7,357 nucleotides of DNA from Thioalkalivibrio nitratireducens. GTDB taxonomy: Bacteria; Pseudomonadota; Gammaproteobacteria; Ectothiorhodospirales; Ectothiorhodospiraceae. The position numbers and the translations under genes are program-made. Where the stretch lies: assembly GCA_011390385.1 (NCBI GenBank), contig JAABSN010000170.1, positions 1 to 7,357 of the forward strand, read 5' to 3'. Below the pieces are notes generated by a model, which made no database searches, was not told the DNA's origin, and saw only the letters and a program-made list of their open reading frames with translations. Of the stretch, positions 4,681 to 7,357 are shown piece after piece. The stretch's first letter is position 1; every line of letters starts with the position of its first letter.

Positions 4681-6633
4681 ATGAAATTGGCATTGAAATT
4701 CGCACTGTTGATGGTGCTGTTGTCGCAGGTAGCGTTAGCGCAGTTCACTGTAGGGACCTCTTCTGGTTCGCCGTCCGGTACTGCTGTTGTGAACCTGAGT
4801 TACACGGCTCAGAGCAACATTCGAGCGCTTCAGGTTGCAATCAGCTACAACCCGGCCGTCTTGACTCCGCAGACGACGACCGACGCAATTTTCGGAGAAC
4901 TCGTTAATGGCTGTCTTGCTTCACCAGGAGCGAATTGGGATAACGGATTTACTCAATGTGTTAATACAGACCAGGAGAACGGAGTGATTACTGTCACTCT
5001 GTCGACGGGTGTGAATCCGAACGGACCCGCGCTGGATACAGCTGCGCCTTTCGGCGGTATAACTTTTGATATCGCGGATGGAGCGAGCCTGGGTATTTAT
5101 GACTTAGAGACCAACATTACTCAGGCTTTTGCTTCGGGAAGTTCCGTGAACGATGTCAACTTGCTTACGGCAAACAATGGGTCGGTCACACTGGCGATTA
5201 CAGGTTCAGCAGGCTATGCCTCAACGCCGGACGTTGGAGAAACAATCGATCTGGGTCAGGCGCTGGTTGGCCAAACGGTGAATGCCGCTGCGGCCGATAT
5301 TACAGTTTCCGAAATCGGGGATCAGACGCTGAACGTCAGTTCCGGGACTCCCCAGATCACCGGTGGAAATGCTGCAGATTTTGCATCGCTAACGGCAGAT
5401 TTTTCAATTCTTGATGATGGTGCTGCAGTTGATGTTGACCTGACCTGTACTCCCTCTGCACGTGGAACCCGTACTTCGCAGATCAATCTCTCGAATAATT
5501 CCAGCAATCAACCGGTCGCGGTGTATCCGTTGACATGCGCAGGACTTGCTCCCAACGTCACGGTACCGGGCGATATTTCGATCAATGGGATTGTTGGCGC
5601 GATGGCTCCTACGGGAACATTCACCGTCACCAACCCGCAGGACGGCTTCACCAGCGAAGCAACGGCCGTGACTGCGGCCGCTGGAGTGGGTGATGCTGAA
5701 ATCACGGTGACTACGGCCGGGCCCACGGATATCGCAGCCAACGCCAGCTTCGATTTCGTCGTCTCCTGCAGTACCGCAGCCGAAGGCACGTTTACTCGGA
5801 CCATCGATTTCAGCTGGGATGGTGGAGGCACCGGATCGGCCGACGTGACCTGCACGATCAATGATACGGCACCGCTGTACAACTCGGCTCCGGTTCCGGC
5901 GACGACGATCTCTGTGACTGCGCCGTTCGGCACTGAGTCTGCGGCCGACGGTATTGACGTGAACAACGCAAACACGAACCCCAACGGCGATGATCTGGTC
6001 ATTTCCTCGGCCACTGCGGACAACAATGTATTCACGGTTGAATTGGTGAACACCACGTTCGCTCCGAACGTGGCTGCGGACGGAGCGGATGACGTCACCG
6101 TCACCTGCACCCCGACCGGCGTGGGAACCGTCAACGGAACGCTTACCGTTGTTACGAATGATCCGAACCAGGCGAATTACACCTATCCGCTGGAATGCGT
6201 AGGCACTGGCGACGTCCTGACGATTTCGCCCGCCGACGGAGCGGTCAACCTCGGCACGGTCGGCCCAGGCACCCAGGCGGGTCCCGCTGTCATCACGTTG
6301 ACGAACAACAGTCTGACCGAAGCTCTCTCGATTTCGTGCACCGAAACGGATGCCAGCAACGCGTTTACGTTTACACCGGTCCCGAGTGCAACTTCGATTG
6401 CGGTCGGAGCCTCGCTGGAGATTCAAGTCACTGCCGTTCCGCCCGCAGTGGAGCCATACTCGGCGACGCTTGCCTGCACCGAAACGGATTCGCAGGTGCC
6501 GGCGTTCACGCTTTCGGCTGCCGTTGCGGGTCGTCCGCTGGTGATCCCGACCCTCAGCCACTTCGGCACGCTGCTGCTGATGCTCAGCCTGCTGCTGGCC
6601 GGTGGCTACGCGGTTCGTCGCATGACGGTCTGA
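4681..6633 (+). CDS. cohesin-like domain plus four Ig-like repeats with IPTL-CTERM anchor
   Basis: Product of 650 residues. A signal peptide is cleaved at ALA|QF (residue 20). Residues 21-174 form a cohesin-like module: FTVGTSSGSPSGTAVVNLSY, ALQVAISYNPAVL (49-61), a Cys78-Cys93 pair, GVITVTL, PFGGITFDI (123-131) and a closing NNGSVTLAI. About 175-617 are four Ig-like repeats of the ASH/choice-of-anchor-D type, several with CTPxxxGT and YPLxCxG endings. Each repeat has two cysteines (256/286, 363/391, 476/506, 553/599). The tail VIPTLSHFG (621-629), a hydrophobic stretch (about 630-641) and RR (646-647) form an IPTL-CTERM sorting signal, a family known as the target of exosortase H. Phe628 replaces the usual Trp. 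No exosortase is visible here. The likely role is an envelope-anchored stalk displaying the cohesin-like tip. It ends the three-gene unit, with a terminator 48 bases after the stop. Confidence 0.82.
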   Translation: MKLALKFALLMVLLSQVALAQFTVGTSSGSPSGTAVVNLSYTAQSNIRALQVAISYNPAVLTPQTTTDAIFGELVNGCLASPGANWDNGFTQCVNTDQENGVITVTLSTGVNPNGPALDTAAPFGGITFDIADGASLGIYDLETNITQAFASGSSVNDVNLLTANNGSVTLAITGSAGYASTPDVGETIDLGQALVGQTVNAAAADITVSEIGDQTLNVSSGTPQITGGNAADFASLTADFSILDDGAAVDVDLTCTPSARGTRTSQINLSNNSSNQPVAVYPLTCAGLAPNVTVPGDISINGIVGAMAPTGTFTVTNPQDGFTSEATAVTAAAGVGDAEITVTTAGPTDIAANASFDFVVSCSTAAEGTFTRTIDFSWDGGGTGSADVTCTINDTAPLYNSAPVPATTISVTAPFGTESAADGIDVNNANTNPNGDDLVISSATADNNVFTVELVNTTFAPNVAADGADDVTVTCTPTGVGTVNGTLTVVTNDPNQANYTYPLECVGTGDVLTISPADGAVNLGTVGPGTQAGPAVITLTNNSLTEALSISCTETDASNAFTFTPVPSATSIAVGASLEIQVTAVPPAVEPYSATLACTETDSQVPAFTLSAAVAGRPLVIPTLSHFGTLLLMLSLLLAGGYAVRRMTV

Positions 6634-6681
6634 TTGCCTCTGTAGAAAGCGGCGCGCCGGAAACGGTGTGCCAGTACCTCG

Positions 6682-6707
6682 GAAAGGCCGCCTCCGGGCG
6701 GCCTTTC
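6682..6707 (+). terminator. intrinsic-type terminator after the anchor-protein gene
   Basis: GAAAGGCCGCC (6682-6692) pairs perfectly with GGCGGCCTTTC (6697-6707), an 11-bp stem with a TCCG tetraloop. The A-tract/T-tract flanks are short (AAA and TTTCT). The GC-rich stem just 48 bases after the stop makes termination likely. It would also work in the opposite direction. Confidence 0.8.
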
Positions 6708-6782
6708 TGCGTCTGGCGCTCGGGGTGGCGATCCGCGCGTTGCACACGACGCCGGGTTCAGCGGCGATTAAGCGTCCGGCGG

Positions 6783-6788
6783 TAGAAT
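6783..6788 (+). promoter_or_regulatory. candidate -10 element close to the PepSY-like gene start
   Basis: TAGAAT matches the -10 consensus at five of six positions, in the context GCGGTAGAATCC, almost the same as the -10 candidate at 3139. No good -35 is visible (TTCAGC at 6757-6762 has a 20-base spacer). A start site seven or eight bases downstream would fall at about the GTG start codon at 6796, which would mean a leaderless message. Confidence 0.35.
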
Positions 6789-6795
6789 CCTTGAT

Positions 6796-7357
6796 GTGAT
6801 CAGGAATTCCTTCATCTCTTCGCGATTCTGGCGACCGATCGGCGTGCTGGTTCTCGCCGCGGTGATTGCGGCTTCGCTTCCGCCGATGGCGTTCGCCGAG
6901 AGCCTGCGCGAAGCCGCGCAGCGAATCGCGAGGCAGCACGATGCCGAGGTCGTCTCGGCCCGAGTGGTCGAGCGGCGTGGTCAGCGTATGTATGAAATTC
7001 GTATCCTGACCCGGGACGGCGTGGTCCGGACCATTCGTGTGCCGTCCGATGAGCGGGTGCGTGGTTCGATTCGTCGCGATACCGACTCTCGTCGGGACGG
7101 CGACCCCACAAGTCTGGGCTCTGCTGTAGGAAGCCCGTCCCGGGCCGATTCCGGGTCATCCCGCCGGGACGGCGGTCCCACAGGTCTGGGCTCTGCTGTG
7201 GGAGGCCTGTCCCGGGCCGATTCCGGGTCATCCCGCCGGGACGGCGGTCCCACAGGTCTGAGGTCTGCTGTGGGAGGCCCGTCCCGGGCCGATTCCGGGT
7301 CATCCCGCCGGGACGGCGGTCCCACAGGTCTGAGGTCTGCTGTGGGAGGCCCGTCCC
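6796..7357 (+). CDS. PepSY-like periplasmic protein running into a repeat array (3' end outside window)
   Basis: After an in-frame stop at 6769 the first start is GTG 6796, with no clear Shine-Dalgarno site. The protein has a signal peptide: basic N-region up to FWRP, core IGVLVLAAVIAASL and AFA|ES cleavage after residue 34. Residues 35-85 are PepSY-like: a helix SLREAAQRIARQHDAEVVSA, then two strands, RMYEIRILT and GVVRTIRVP. Such small exported PepSY proteins often sit beside two-component regulator genes, but the neighbour lies outside the window. From residue 100 the frame runs through the 72-bp repeats, giving 24-residue units such as RDGGPTGLRSAVGGPSRADS. At least one other plus frame and minus-strand frames are also open through the repeats, so openness alone does not prove that the repeats are translated. 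The natural C-terminus was probably near residue 95-100. Confidence 0.65.
   Translation, partial: MIRNSFISSRFWRPIGVLVLAAVIAASLPPMAFAESLREAAQRIARQHDAEVVSARVVERRGQRMYEIRILTRDGVVRTIRVPSDERVRGSIRRDTDSRRDGDPTSLGSAVGSPSRADSGSSRRDGGPTGLGSAVGGLSRADSGSSRRDGGPTGLRSAVGGPSRADSGSSRRDGGPTGLRSAVGGPS
7093..7357. repeat. 72-bp tandem array of inverted REP-like hairpins, continuing past the window
   Basis: Unit starts are 7093, 7165, 7237 and 7309 (partial, 49 bases), each exactly 72 bases apart. Unit 1 differs from unit 2 at six positions in the first 49 bases, unit 2 from unit 3 at three, and unit 4 equals unit 3 as far as visible. Each unit holds two inverted 26-base elements headed CTGTGGGA: plus-oriented at 7124-7149, 7196-7221 and 7268-7293 (and 7340 onward), minus-oriented at 7158-7183, 7230-7255 and 7302-7327. 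Both types have a 6-bp stem with a TCC loop: GGCCCG/CGGGCC in the plus type and CCGCCG/CGGCGG in the minus type. The GTGGGA head and inverted pairing match REP/BIME elements, which in other bacteria are mobilised by RAYT transposases; none is visible here. Confidence 0.88.

Noticed and set aside
6195..6785. 196-codon plus-strand frame overlapping the end of the anchor-protein gene
   Set aside because: Out-of-frame shadow. The overlapping frame carries the IPTL-CTERM signal, and this one runs through the terminator with Arg/His-rich sequence.
5404..6939. 511-codon open frame on the minus strand opposite the anchor-protein gene
   Set aside because: Its product is a highly Arg/Gly/Asn-rich composition typical of an antisense shadow. 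It crosses the terminator and the start of the PepSY-like gene, and has no domains.
7093..7357. Tandem array as a CRISPR
   Set aside because: The whole 72-bp unit repeats without unique spacers, and it contains inverted REP-like hairpins.

Overview
The window reads as a GC-rich gammaproteobacterial chromosome segment, perhaps from the Xanthomonadales/Wenzhouxiangella/Chromatiales neighbourhood. This is an inference from four things: an IPTL-CTERM surface-sorting tail, a CtlX-type amidinohydrolase, a secreted metalloprotease ending in an FADGFE motif, and GTGGGA-headed REP-like palindromes. All genes I can support lie on the plus strand. There are no RNA genes, no CRISPR array and no transposase.

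Layout: (1) positions 1-177 hold the last 58 codons of a probable MFS transporter. (2) 402-1322 is a complete arginine-deiminase-related hydrolase (CtlX-like). (3) 1433-1840 encodes a small secreted protein with a DLQG motif. Its stop codon overlaps the start of (4), 1830-2987, a secreted HExxHxxGF metalloprotease whose N-terminal extension is partly encoded by a REP-like palindrome; a nested hairpin follows its stop. (5) After a candidate promoter and a 26-codon leader ORF comes a probable three-gene unit: 3262-4089 (secreted protein ending in a dockerin-like calcium-binding duplication), 4128-4634 (stand-alone secreted cohesin-like domain) and 4681-6633 (cohesin-like domain, four Ig-like/ASH-type repeats and an IPTL-CTERM anchor). 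A strong hairpin terminator closes it at 6682-6707. (6) 6796 onward is a PepSY-like periplasmic protein running into a 72-bp tandem array of inverted REP-like hairpins that leaves the window at 7357.

The most interesting reading is the 3.4-kb unit at 3262-6633: a dockerin-like protein next to two paralogous cohesin-like proteins, one with a predicted envelope anchor. By analogy with cellulosomes this could be a minimal surface-attachment module in a non-cellulolytic gammaproteobacterium. The binding itself is inference; the domain patterns and gene order are visible. The second notable signal is the terminal array, where paired 6-bp stems differ in their outer three base pairs by compensatory changes, so the hairpin appears to be conserved rather than the primary sequence.
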